From an uncultured Emergencia sp. (GTDB lineage Bacteria; Bacillota; Clostridia; Peptostreptococcales; Anaerovoracaceae), in NCBI GenBank assembly GCA_937997955.1, contig CALLDR010000163.1, positions 15,924 through 79,923 on the forward strand: 64,000 bases of DNA, given 5' to 3'. The first letter of the stretch is position 1. The number at the start of each line of letters is the position of its first letter. A program made the position numbers and the translations under genes. This document shows positions 39,981 through 48,479 of this stretch, in pieces. The notes under the pieces were generated by a model. It saw only the letters and a list, made by a program, of their open reading frames with translations, did not search any database and was not told the origin of the DNA.

Positions 39981-40664
39981 CTACCGGTCGGCATGCCTGC
40001 CCGCCGGTACGCCGGACAATTCTCTGACCCGGAGCCTGCCGCCGCACCTGCTGCATCTGTAATATTCCGGATGATCGACCACTCTGCTCCTGCGCATACG
40101 ATAGAACCTGACGCCGCAGGCGGCGCACTCTATTTCATATTTATATTGAGGTTCTTCCTCTTCCCTCGGCAGACCCGGTATCTGGCTGCTGTCCGCTCTC
40201 ACTCTGATGTGGCTGCCGCAGGCCCGGTTGATCCGGTCGGCCAGCGATTTCCACTTCTGCCCGTGATTGAGACAGCCGGGACACGTATGGAGCAGCTCGT
40301 GAAAGATCACGTCCTTCAGGACTTCATCTGAACATCTTTCCATGATGGAGGATACTTCTATGACGAATCCCGTCCTGCCCCTCTCCCTCACCACCTTGCA
40401 GCATCCCAGCCGCTTCTTTGCCCGCCGGTTTTCCCTAATTGCGAAGATCTTCCGCGATGGCTCTATTCCGATGGCTCTCATCTCTCCGATACAGGTATCC
40501 ATCAGGGACGCCAGCCGGGCGGCAAAGTCACTGCCGGAAGACGCGCCGGAGGACCCGTTGCCGCACGGCGGTCCGGAGAGCGCGGCGCGGTCGTGGGTCT
40601 TTTCCGGATATATGCTTTTATCTGCGCTTCTATTTGTGCTATTATGTGTGCTTTTTTCCACCAA
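39981..40664 (-). CDS. SprT-like zinc metalloprotease-domain protein
   Basis: A 227-residue protein. The metal-binding helix VIFHELLHTCPGCLNHGQKWK has the HExxH motif of SprT-like proteins, and a C-terminal zinc ribbon has two CxxC pairs (IECAACG and YRCSRCGGR). The first 50 residues are low-complexity and not conserved. I used the TTG at 40664 because AAAGGA lies 6-7 nt upstream; GTG at the next codon is equally possible. SprT relatives act on DNA-protein crosslinks in eukaryotes; the bacterial role is unclear. It is transcribed separately from parAB upstream. Confidence 0.85.
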   Translation of the reverse strand: MVEKSTHNSTNRSADKSIYPEKTHDRAALSGPPCGNGSSGASSGSDFAARLASLMDTCIGEMRAIGIEPSRKIFAIRENRRAKKRLGCCKVVRERGRTGFVIEVSSIMERCSDEVLKDVIFHELLHTCPGCLNHGQKWKSLADRINRACGSHIRVRADSSQIPGLPREEEEPQYKYEIECAACGVRFYRMRRSRVVDHPEYYRCSRCGGRLRVRELSGVPAGRHADR

Positions 40665-40753
40665 CTTCGATCCTTTTCTCCTTTTTTACGCGCGCGTTAC
40701 CCGCGTGCTGTATGCTTCTCTTTCACGTCCTGCGCGCGGCCGGACCTCCGGCC

Positions 40754-40787
40754 GGAAAAGAAACAGGATGCTCCCGAAAGGGCATCC
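40754..40787 (-). terminator. Terminator after parB
   Basis: A GGATGC/GCATCC stem (with CCC/GGG continuing inward) at 40766-40787; on the minus strand TGTTTCTTTTCC follows. Confidence 0.75.
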
Positions 40788-40797
40788 TGGCTTTTAT

Positions 40798-40813
40798 GGT
40801 TTCATGTGAAACA
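40798..40813. promoter_or_regulatory. parS: Candidate second parS site
   Basis: GGTTTCATGTGAAACA matches the 16-bp parS consensus (TGTTTCACGTGAAACA) at 14 of 16 positions. It lies 5 bp past the parB stop codon. Weaker than the perfect site at 42588-42603. Confidence 0.5.
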
Positions 40814-40817
40814 ATCC

Positions 40818-41726
40818 TTACTGTTCCACAGATTTCAACAATTCTATCAATCGATTCAATTCTTCAGTACTGTAGTATTCCAGCTCGATGCTGCCCTTTT
40901 TTCCCTTTTGATTGATGCTGACTCGGGTGCCGAACAGGCTTTTCAATTCCTGCTCCACATGAAGCGTATCGGCGCTCTTGGTCTTTTTCGCGGGCTTCTT
41001 TTTCACCTTGCCCGCGCCGGACGCCAGCTCCTCCACCTTCCTTACGGACAGGCCTTCGTCTATGATCCTCCTGCACAGCTGGGCCTGCAGAACCTTGTCC
41101 TGAATGGGTATCAGCGCCCTGGCGTGGCCTGTGGTCAGCTTTCCCTCTGTCACCAGCTGCTGGATCTCCACCGGCAGCTTCAGCAGACGAAGCGCGTTGG
41201 TGATATACGGACGGCTTTTGCTGACGCTCTTGGATACCTCCTCCTGGGTCAGACCGTAGGTCTTGATCATCTGATGCAGCCCTTCCGCCTCCTCTATCGG
41301 ATTCAGATCCTCCCGCTGCATGTTCTCTATGATGGCGATGAGCATGTTCTCCTCATCGGTAAACTCTCTGATCAGACACGGAACCTCTTTTAATTCCGCT
41401 TTTCTCGCCGCTCTCCATCTGCGTTCTCCCGCGACGATCTCATATCCCCTTTTTCTTTTTCTGACGACCAGAGGCTGTATGATGCCGTGCTCTGTAATAG
41501 AGGCGGCCAGTTCGCTGATCTTCTCCTCGTCAAAGGTCTTTCTCGGCTGATTTTCGTTGGGCTTTATCTCATTGATGTCGATGTATGAGACGGCCTCTCT
41601 CCCTTCAGCGGGCGAGCCTTCCTCGTCCTTTCTGTCCGCTCTGTCAGGCTGTACCGCAGGCGCCTGATCAGCAAAGAGGGCGTCCAGGCCTCTGCCCAAT
41701 CCTCTGTTCTTCGCTTTTCCTGCCAT
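40818..41726 (-). CDS. parB: Chromosome-partitioning protein ParB
   Basis: CTP-dependent DNA clamp that loads at parS near the origin. In its 302 residues are the CTP-binding/ParB core (NQPRKTFDEEKISELAASI, GYEIVAGERRWRAARKA), the helix-turn-helix (GLTQEEVSKSVSKSRPYITNALRLL) and GKLTTGHARALI. The basic start MAGKAKNRGLGRGLDALF is typical. The ATG at 41726 has GGAGG 12 nt away and overlaps the parA stop (TAATG). Two parS-like sites lie close by. Confidence 0.96.
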   Translation of the reverse strand: MAGKAKNRGLGRGLDALFADQAPAVQPDRADRKDEEGSPAEGREAVSYIDINEIKPNENQPRKTFDEEKISELAASITEHGIIQPLVVRKRKRGYEIVAGERRWRAARKAELKEVPCLIREFTDEENMLIAIIENMQREDLNPIEEAEGLHQMIKTYGLTQEEVSKSVSKSRPYITNALRLLKLPVEIQQLVTEGKLTTGHARALIPIQDKVLQAQLCRRIIDEGLSVRKVEELASGAGKVKKKPAKKTKSADTLHVEQELKSLFGTRVSINQKGKKGSIELEYYSTEELNRLIELLKSVEQ

Positions 41727-42499
41727 TAACGGTTTTCCTCCCATTCAAGAAATTCTTCCGCGAAATCTCTGTAGGCTTCCGCGCCTCTGGACTTCGGATC
41801 GTATTCGGTGATGGCCATACCGAAGCTGGGCGCTTCCGCCAGACGGATATTCCTTGGGATAACGGTGGAGTAGACCTTGGAGCCAAAGTATTTCTTTACC
41901 TCCTGCACCACCTGAATGGACAAGTTGGTTCTGCCGTCAAACATGCTGAGAATGACGCCTTCTATTTCCAGCTTCTTGTTCAGATTCTTCTTCACCAGCT
42001 CGATGGTGCTGACCAGCTGGCTCACGCCCTCCAGAGCGTAAAACTCGCATTGAATCGGAATCAGCACGCTTTCCACAGCGGTCAGGGAATTGATGGTCAG
42101 CAGGCCGAGAGACGGCGGACAGTCGATGAACACGTAATCATAGTCGTCCTTTACCTTCTCGATAGCCTTGCGGAGCCTTCCCTCTCTCCCCTCAAATTCT
42201 ACCAATTCTATTTCCGCCCCTGCCAGATCTACACTGGCAGGTATGATATCCAAATTTTCCACACCTGTATTGATGATTGCCTTTTTCGTATCAAAGTCAT
42301 CTTCTATAAGCAGATCATAAACGGTGTATTGCAGATCCTTTTTAGAGATGCCGATGCCGCTGGTGGTATTTCCCTGCGGATCGATATCCAACATCAGTAT
42401 TTTCTTATCTCTCATTGCCAGACTTGCGCCTAAATTAATATTGGTCGTTGTTTTTCCTACACCGCCCTTTTGGTTAAAAATCGCAATTGCTTTTCCCAA
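41726..42499 (-). CDS. parA: Chromosome-partitioning ATPase ParA/Soj
   Basis: A 257-residue ATPase. The deviant Walker A FNQKGGVGKTTTNINLG, DIDPQGNTTSGIG and VFIDCPPSLGLL are complete. Soj also regulates DnaA in Bacillus. The start codon is TTG at 42499 with AGGAGG 8 nt upstream; there is no ATG nearby in frame. It overlaps parB by one base. Confidence 0.96.
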   Translation of the reverse strand: MGKAIAIFNQKGGVGKTTTNINLGASLAMRDKKILMLDIDPQGNTTSGIGISKKDLQYTVYDLLIEDDFDTKKAIINTGVENLDIIPASVDLAGAEIELVEFEGREGRLRKAIEKVKDDYDYVFIDCPPSLGLLTINSLTAVESVLIPIQCEFYALEGVSQLVSTIELVKKNLNKKLEIEGVILSMFDGRTNLSIQVVQEVKKYFGSKVYSTVIPRNIRLAEAPSFGMAITEYDPKSRGAEAYRDFAEEFLEWEENR

Positions 42500-42582
42500 T
42501 GTTATGCCTCCTGCTAAATTTCTTACTGCTACTATTATATCGTATCTCCACGGATTTTACCACCCGTTTTGCACAAAAAAAT

Positions 42583-42608
42583 AGAGATGTTTCACGTGAA
42601 ACATCTCT
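42583..42608. promoter_or_regulatory. parS: Perfect parS site inside a 26-bp palindrome
   Basis: TGTTTCACGTGAAACA at 42588-42603 matches the canonical ParB-binding site exactly. The palindrome extends to 26 bp (AGAGA on one side, TCTCT on the other), with an A run on the left and GATTTTTT on the right, so it could also work as a bidirectional terminator. The noc stop codon TGA (42592-42594) and the preceding Cys-Phe-Thr codons are made from the site itself. Confidence 0.93.
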
Positions 42609-43386
42609 GATTTTTTGGAATCACGATTTTCAGCTCGACATATTCCCCTTTATCGTCCTCATAAAACTCCGCGTTCTCCTCCATATCGTGGATCTGGGCG
42701 AACGCCTTTTTTATAGTATTCATATATATTTTATAACTTATATATCCTATCTTTTTCTTCTTACTCATGGAGGCCTCTTCCTTAGCCAGATACTCGTCGA
42801 TGAGCTTTTCTGTCTGCTTTACGTTGAGATTGTGATTGATCACTCTCTGCAGCACCTTTTTTCTGATCTCCGGCTTGTCCACCCGCAAAAGAGCTCTCGC
42901 GTGGCGCTCGGTCAGATGGGCGTCCACCAGCTGCTGCTGGATGTCCGGCGGCAGGGTCAAGATGCGCAGCTTGTTGGAAATAGTGGACTGGCGCTTGCCG
43001 ATCCTGGCCGCCAGCTCTCCCTGAGTAAGACCGAAATCATCGATCAGCTTCTTATAGGCATAGGCCTCCTCTATGTAACTGAGATCCTCCCGCTGTACGT
43101 TTTCCACTACGGAAATGAAAGCGGCGTCCTTCTCATCAAAATCTTTGATCAGAGCCGGAATCCTGCTGAGTCCCGCCAGCTTGGCGGCCCGCAGTCTTCG
43201 CTCACCGGCAATAAGAGAATATGTTCCATCTTTATCTTTTTTTACCAAAATAGGCTGCAAAACGCCGTATTCCGCGATGGAATCTCTCAGATCAAAGAGC
43301 TCTTCCTCCGAGAAGAACTTTCTCGGCTGTTCCGGGTTTGTACACACACTGCTGATAGGCAGCTCCACACTTTTACGCTGTAACAT
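42592..43386 (-). CDS. noc: Nucleoid occlusion protein Noc
   Basis: A ParB paralogue of 264 residues that prevents septum formation over the chromosome. It shares the ParB core (NPEQPRKFFSEEELFDL, YSLIAGERRLRAAKLAG) and helix-turn-helix (GLTQGELAARIGKRQSTISNKLRIL). Noc binds NBS sites rather than parS; specificity cannot be read with certainty here, so a second ParB is the alternative. Position between rsmG and parA is the normal one for noc. The ATG at 43386 follows AAGGAGGG. Its final codons lie within parS. Confidence 0.9.
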   Translation of the reverse strand: MLQRKSVELPISSVCTNPEQPRKFFSEEELFDLRDSIAEYGVLQPILVKKDKDGTYSLIAGERRLRAAKLAGLSRIPALIKDFDEKDAAFISVVENVQREDLSYIEEAYAYKKLIDDFGLTQGELAARIGKRQSTISNKLRILTLPPDIQQQLVDAHLTERHARALLRVDKPEIRKKVLQRVINHNLNVKQTEKLIDEYLAKEEASMSKKKKIGYISYKIYMNTIKKAFAQIHDMEENAEFYEDDKGEYVELKIVIPKNQRCFT

Positions 43387-43468
43387 GGTATCCCTCCTTT
43401 TTAAACATCATACCATGTTTTCCCGGGAAATGATACAAAAAGCGTTCGACAAAAAAACCCATACTTCG

Positions 43469-44173
43469 TCAGCGTATGGGCTCCTTCGCAGGTGTTCCCG
43501 CCTTTCTCGGATATTTCGCGGGAGTTTCCTTTATTTTTTCAATGACCGCTATGTTATGGGCGTAGCCGTCCAGGTCCACGGACTGTATCCTGTCGACCCT
43601 GCCGCCCAGGATCTTAATGGCTTTGGCCGCCTCCTTGACTTCCTTCTCAGCGTCAGGTCCTTTGTAGGCCAGCAGGTATCCGCCGGTTCTGACAAAGGGC
43701 AGGCAGTACTCGGCCAGAACCGCCAGATTCGCTACGGCCCGGCTGACGCACAGATCAAAGGACTGGCGGCAGGCTTTGTTCTTTGCCAGCTCCTCCGCCC
43801 TGCCGTGCACTGTGACTACATTGGCTATGCCGGCCTCCTGGGTCAGCGCGTCGATGACCCGCAGCCGCTTGTTCAGGGAATCCGCCAGAAGAAATTCCTT
43901 TTCAGGACTGACAATGGCCAGCGGCACGCCCGGAAATCCGGCGCCCGTACCCACGTCTATGATCTTTTTGGCCCTCCTGTATTCATCAAAGGGCGCGCAG
44001 AGCACCGAATCTACAAAGTGCTTCTGTATAAAATCGGCCTCGTCGGTGATGGCAGTCAGATTGATCTTCTCATTCCACTGCAGGACGCCCTTCATATAGG
44101 AAGCAAACTGCTCCTCCATCTTCTGGGTCAGAGGTATTTCCATATGCGCGAAGGCATTTCTCAACTGTTCCAT
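43469..44173 (-). CDS. rsmG: 16S rRNA (guanine-527-N7) methyltransferase
   Basis: GidB family, 234 residues. SAM-binding motif KIIDVGTGAGFPGVPLAI and RAVANLAVLAEYCLPF are typical. It methylates G527 in the 530 loop of 16S rRNA. It lies 9 bp downstream of mnmG, the usual mnmE-mnmG-rsmG-noc order. Confidence 0.95.
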   Translation of the reverse strand: MEQLRNAFAHMEIPLTQKMEEQFASYMKGVLQWNEKINLTAITDEADFIQKHFVDSVLCAPFDEYRRAKKIIDVGTGAGFPGVPLAIVSPEKEFLLADSLNKRLRVIDALTQEAGIANVVTVHGRAEELAKNKACRQSFDLCVSRAVANLAVLAEYCLPFVRTGGYLLAYKGPDAEKEVKEAAKAIKILGGRVDRIQSVDLDGYAHNIAVIEKIKETPAKYPRKAGTPAKEPIR

Positions 44174-44182
44174 ATAACCGCC

Positions 44183-46060
44183 CTATTTCTTTCTCCTTGT
44201 CTTTTCCAGATAGATCATCAAAACGTTGATATCCGCAGGTGAAACGCCGGAAATCCGCGACGCCTGACCCATGGAACGGGGACGTATCTGGTTCAGCTTC
44301 TGCATGGCTTCGATGCGCAGGCCTTCGATGGCGCTGTAATCCAGATCCTCATCAAGCTGCTTGGTTTCCAGTTTCTTGAAGCGCTCGATCTGGGCCAGCT
44401 GCTTGGTGATGTAACCGGCGTACTTGATCTGCACCTCCAGCTGATTTTCCTCGTGGGAGGACAGCTGCCCCCGCTCCCGGTCTATGGCCAGGAGATTTTC
44501 GTAGGTTACCTCGGGCCTCTTTAGCAGCTCGGCCAGGGTCGCTCTGTTCTGCAGCGGCGCGCTGCCGATGCTTTCCAGATATTCGTTGGCTTTTCCTGGA
44601 TAAACATAGGTATTTTCCAGTCTTTTCTTTTCTGCTTCCACCCGTTCCTTCTTGGCGAGAAACCTATCATATCTTTCCTGATCAGCCAGTCCAATCCTGT
44701 AAGATTTTTCCGTTAAACGCATGTCCGCGTTATCTTGCCTCAGAACCAGCCTATATTCCGCTCTGCTGGTCATAATTCTGTAAGGCTCATTAGTACCTTT
44801 TGTGACCAGATCGTCGATGAGAACGCCAATATAAGCCTCACTTCTGTCCAGAACAAATGGTTCTTTTCCATTTATTAACAGAGATGCATTGATTCCCGCC
44901 ATCAATCCCTGGGCCGCCGCTTCCTCATATCCGGAACTTCCGTTAAACTGTCCCGCGCAAAATAAATTCTTAATATACCTGTTTTCTAAATTGGTTTTCA
45001 GATCCAACGGATCTATGCAATCATACTCTATAGCATAAGCAGGTCGTGTGATAACAATATTTTCAAGTCCAGGTATAGTATGATAAAATTCTAATTGCAC
45101 ATCTTCAGGTAAACTTGATGACATACCTTGGATATACATTTCCTCAGTATCAAGACCTTCTGGTTCTACAAATAATTGATGTCTTTTTTTATCAGCGAAT
45201 CTATTTACTTTATCTTCGATAGATGGACAATATCTTGGTCCTATTCCTTCTATTTGTCCTCCAAACAATGCAGATCTATGAAAGTTATTTCTTATCACTG
45301 TATGTGTTTCTTCATTTGTATAAGTTAACCAACAAGAAATCTGATCCTTTTCTAATCTATCATTCATAAATGAAAAAGGTACTATTTTCTTATCACCCTT
45401 TTGTTCTGACATTTTGCTGTAATCAAAGGTAGACGCCAATGCCCTCGCCGGCGTTCCCGTCTTAAATCTCCGCAGCCTCATACCATGCTTCCGCAGATTA
45501 TCCGCCAGCTGCACAGACGGCGCAAGACCGTTGGGGCCGCTGGAAAAACAGCTGTCTCCGATGAAGATCTTGCCCCGGAGAAAGGTTCCGGTAGCCAAAA
45601 TCACAGCTTTCGCCTTATACCAGGCGTGGGTCATGGTCACAACCCCTCGGACCTGCCCGTCCTCGACGACCAGATCCACCACTTCCGCCTGCTTCATATC
45701 CAGGTTCGGCTGTTTTTCAATGGTCTTCTTCATCTCCGTATGATATTTGTGCTTATCGGCCTGGGCCCGCAGAGAATGAACCGCCGGTCCCTTTGCCGTG
45801 TTCAGCATTCTGCTTTGAATGAAGGTCTTGTCGATGTTCTTTCCCATCTCGCCGCCCAGGGCGTCGATTTCCCTGACCAGATGCCCTTTGCCGGTTCCTC
45901 CGATGGAAGGATTGCAGGGCATCATGGCGATGGCTTCCAGATTGATGGAAAAGAGCAGCGTCTTATTTCCCATCCTGGCCGCCGCCAGAGCCGCCTCACA
46001 GCCGGCATGGCCCGCGCCTACCACGATGATGTCATATTCACCCATTAAAATATGTTCCAT
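44183..46060 (-). CDS. mnmG: tRNA uridine-5-carboxymethylaminomethyl enzyme MnmG
   Basis: FAD-dependent partner of MnmE in making the cmnm5U34 tRNA modification. The FAD motif VVGAGHAGCEAALAAARMG starts the protein; ATGTFLRGKIFIGD and the C-terminal ISGVSPADINVL are present. From the ATG at 46060 (AGGG 6 nt upstream) it is 625 residues, a normal length, and the frame is intact. DNA from about 44660 to 45425 (residues about 212-467) is strikingly AT-rich, about 32 percent GC by hand count over 45061-45240, while both ends match the GC-rich neighbours. The gene looks like a recombination mosaic. Confidence 0.95.
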   Translation of the reverse strand: MEHILMGEYDIIVVGAGHAGCEAALAAARMGNKTLLFSINLEAIAMMPCNPSIGGTGKGHLVREIDALGGEMGKNIDKTFIQSRMLNTAKGPAVHSLRAQADKHKYHTEMKKTIEKQPNLDMKQAEVVDLVVEDGQVRGVVTMTHAWYKAKAVILATGTFLRGKIFIGDSCFSSGPNGLAPSVQLADNLRKHGMRLRRFKTGTPARALASTFDYSKMSEQKGDKKIVPFSFMNDRLEKDQISCWLTYTNEETHTVIRNNFHRSALFGGQIEGIGPRYCPSIEDKVNRFADKKRHQLFVEPEGLDTEEMYIQGMSSSLPEDVQLEFYHTIPGLENIVITRPAYAIEYDCIDPLDLKTNLENRYIKNLFCAGQFNGSSGYEEAAAQGLMAGINASLLINGKEPFVLDRSEAYIGVLIDDLVTKGTNEPYRIMTSRAEYRLVLRQDNADMRLTEKSYRIGLADQERYDRFLAKKERVEAEKKRLENTYVYPGKANEYLESIGSAPLQNRATLAELLKRPEVTYENLLAIDRERGQLSSHEENQLEVQIKYAGYITKQLAQIERFKKLETKQLDEDLDYSAIEGLRIEAMQKLNQIRPRSMGQASRISGVSPADINVLMIYLEKTRRKK

Positions 46061-46068
46061 ACGTTTCC

Positions 46069-47439
46069 CTACTTTCCTAAGCAAAATCGTGAAAATACTT
46101 CGTTGATAATATCGTCCTGCACGGTTTCTCCGATGATCTCTCCCAGCCGTTCATAACAGCTGTTGACGTCGATCTCGATAAATTCCAGGGCTTCTTTTCG
46201 CGCCGTCATGGACATGCCGTCCTTTGCCGACTGCAGCGCCTTTTCCAGAAGATCCTGATGCCGGGCGCTGGTCACCATGACGCTTTCTCTCTGGCTGACC
46301 CTTCCGCCGTACACCATGGATACCACCTGATCCTCGATCAAAGAGATTCCGTCCCGGGTCTCCATGGACGTCTCAATGACCCGGACGCCGGGCATCAGCT
46401 CCTCTATATCTGTTCTTTTGAGAACCGGCCGCAGGTCGATCTTGTTGAAGACGGCGATGGTCTTTTCCGGATTGATCAGCTCCATGATCTCCCGGTCCTC
46501 CTCTTCCAGAGGCCTGCTGGAATCCAGAATGAAAATGACCAAATCCGCCTGATTAAAGGAAGCCTTTGATCTCTCGATGCCGATCTTTTCGATCACGTCG
46601 TCGGTATGGCGGATGCCCGCCGTATCGGTCAGCCGGACCGGTATCCCTTTGATGCTCAAATGCTCCTCTATGGTGTCTCTGGTGGTGCCCGGTATATCGG
46701 TAACGATAGCCCTGGCGTCACCCAGAAGGCTGTTCATCAGGGACGACTTTCCCACGTTGGGCTTACCGATGATGGCAACGGCGAGGCCGTCCTGCAGGAT
46801 ACGGCCGGTTGAAGCGCTGGAAAGCAGGGTCTCTATGCTGTCCTGTACCTGCTTCAGGTCTGCTTCCAGCTTATCATAGGTGATCTCCTCTATATCCTCA
46901 TCGGGATAATCTATGTTGACCGCGATATTCACCAGAATATCGACGAGTTCTTTTCTGATGCTCCTGATCCTCTGGGAAAAATGTCCGTCCAGCTGGGACA
47001 TAGCCACGTCAAAGGTCTTGTCCGTCTTTGCCCGTATCAGATCGATGACGGCCTCAGCCTGGGTCAGATCCAGCCGCCCGTTTAAAAAGGCGCGCTTTGT
47101 AAATTCCCCTGGGTCAGCCATTCTCGCTCCCTGCCGCAGAACCAGCTGCAGGGTCTGTCTCAGCGGGATCATGCCGCCGTGGCAGTTGATCTCAACCACG
47201 TCCTCCACTGTATAGGTCTTAGGCCCCTTCATATAGACGCAGAGTACCTCGTCTATCTTTCGGCCGTCCTCAGGATCGACGACAGTTCCGTATGTCATTC
47301 TCCGGCTTTCCGCAGGTTTTCCGTTGGCGGGAACAAATACCCGGTCCATGACTTCCTTTGCCCGCTCGCCGCTGATCCTGATGATTCCGATTCCTCCTTC
47401 GCCGGGAGGGGTTGCAATTGCAGCAATAGTATCTTCCAT
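46069..47439 (-). CDS. mnmE: tRNA modification GTPase MnmE
   Basis: A 456-residue GTPase that works with MnmG. The formyl-THF-binding N-terminal domain begins IAAIATPPGEGGIGIIRISG. The G domain has IIGKPNVGKSSLMNSLLG, DIPGTTRDTIEE and FNKID. The C-terminus ends CLGK, the required CxGK motif. The ATG at 47439 has GGGGAG upstream; the longer frame runs into the jag terminator. mnmG follows 8 bp downstream. Confidence 0.97.
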   Translation of the reverse strand: MEDTIAAIATPPGEGGIGIIRISGERAKEVMDRVFVPANGKPAESRRMTYGTVVDPEDGRKIDEVLCVYMKGPKTYTVEDVVEINCHGGMIPLRQTLQLVLRQGARMADPGEFTKRAFLNGRLDLTQAEAVIDLIRAKTDKTFDVAMSQLDGHFSQRIRSIRKELVDILVNIAVNIDYPDEDIEEITYDKLEADLKQVQDSIETLLSSASTGRILQDGLAVAIIGKPNVGKSSLMNSLLGDARAIVTDIPGTTRDTIEEHLSIKGIPVRLTDTAGIRHTDDVIEKIGIERSKASFNQADLVIFILDSSRPLEEEDREIMELINPEKTIAVFNKIDLRPVLKRTDIEELMPGVRVIETSMETRDGISLIEDQVVSMVYGGRVSQRESVMVTSARHQDLLEKALQSAKDGMSMTARKEALEFIEIDVNSCYERLGEIIGETVQDDIINEVFSRFCLGK

Positions 47440-47480
47440 GACGGTCTCCCCAAACTTCCTTATAAGCAATTGACTGTAAA

Positions 47481-47507
47481 CAATAAAAGCCCGCTTCCTA
47501 TGCGGGC
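47481..47507 (-). terminator. Terminator of the rpmH-jag unit
   Basis: A GCCCGC/GCGGGC stem with a 7-nt loop; on the minus strand TTTTATTG follows. A second, longer hairpin (TTCCTGGCAAGC with GCTTGCCGGGAA, about 47555-47580) lies closer to the jag stop but lacks a T run. Confidence 0.8.
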
Positions 47508-47599
47508 ATAACAAACACCGGATGTCACCCGCGTTTGCTGCAAGCGTCCGCTTCGTTCCTGGCAAGCAGGCTTGCCGGGAACTGGGCTTCGCTTTAAAA

Positions 47600-48457
47600 T
47601 TACTTCAGCTCTATGATAACTCTTCTGTAAGGGTCCTGTCCCTCGCTTCTGGTCGTGACCCTGGAATTGCTCTGAAGAGTCGCGTGAATCACCTTACGTT
47701 CATAAGGATTCATTGGCTCAAGTCTTACACTTCTCTTTGTTTTTACGACTTTATCTGCAAGCCGGTTGGCCAGCTTTTCCAGAGTCTTTTCTCTCTTGGC
47801 GCGATAATTCTCGGCGTCGACGACAACTCTGGTATACTTCTCATTGTCCTTATTTACGACGAGGCTGGTCAGATACTGAATAGCGTCCAGAGTCTGTCCT
47901 CTCTTTCCGATCACAGTGCCGGAATCCTTGCCGGAAATATTGACAAATACGTTTTCCGCGTTGGCCTTGGCTGAAATCTTGATCTCCAGCCCCATCTGCT
48001 CTGTCACTTCCGCGAGGAAAGCGACGGCAGGATGCTCAGGCGCAGGTTCCAGATCGGTGAATTCAGCTTCCAGAGAGAATTTAGGAGCCGCTTCTTTTTC
48101 CTTCTGCTTCTCTCTTCTCTCGGATCTTCTTTCTCCTCTTCTTTCATTTCTCTGCCCCTTCTTCGCTTCCGGCTTCTTCGCCTTCGCTTCGGACTTGGCA
48201 GCTTTGATTTCTTCTTTTTCTTTCTTTATTTCTTCCTTCACCGGTTCAGGCTTTGGCTCTGGTTTTGGTTCCGGCGCAGGTTCTGGTTTCTTTTTTTCGA
48301 CTCTGACTAAAGCAAGCTTGGAACCGATGCCGAAGAATCCTCTCGAAGGCTCTTCCAGCACAGTCACTTCAACTTCGTCTCTCGTCAATTTGAGATCCGC
48401 CAGTGCGAGATTGACAGCAGTCTCCACGTCGGTTCCCCATTTTTCAGAAACATCCAT
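47600..48457 (-). CDS. jag: RNA-binding protein Jag/KhpB
   Basis: A 285-residue protein. The Jag N-domain (residues 1-52: WGTDVETAVNLALADLKLTRDEVEVTV in two overlapping blocks) is followed by a lysine/glutamate/proline-rich linker (about 53-135). KH (VFVNISGKDSGTVIGKRGQTLDAIQYL) and R3H (LEPMNPYERKVIHATLQ) domains complete it. KhpB binds RNA and affects cell elongation and division. The linker is longer and more charged than usual. It lies 22 bp downstream of yidC. Confidence 0.94.
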   Translation of the reverse strand: MDVSEKWGTDVETAVNLALADLKLTRDEVEVTVLEEPSRGFFGIGSKLALVRVEKKKPEPAPEPKPEPKPEPVKEEIKKEKEEIKAAKSEAKAKKPEAKKGQRNERRGERRSERREKQKEKEAAPKFSLEAEFTDLEPAPEHPAVAFLAEVTEQMGLEIKISAKANAENVFVNISGKDSGTVIGKRGQTLDAIQYLTSLVVNKDNEKYTRVVVDAENYRAKREKTLEKLANRLADKVVKTKRSVRLEPMNPYERKVIHATLQSNSRVTTRSEGQDPYRRVIIELK

Positions 48458-48479
48458 GTTTATTTTCCTCCAATAGCTC

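Noticed and set aside
39844..40128. 94-codon minus-strand frame between gdpP and the SprT-like gene
   Set aside because: It overlaps the SprT-like gene in another frame and runs across the gdpP promoter; no domain or ribosome site.
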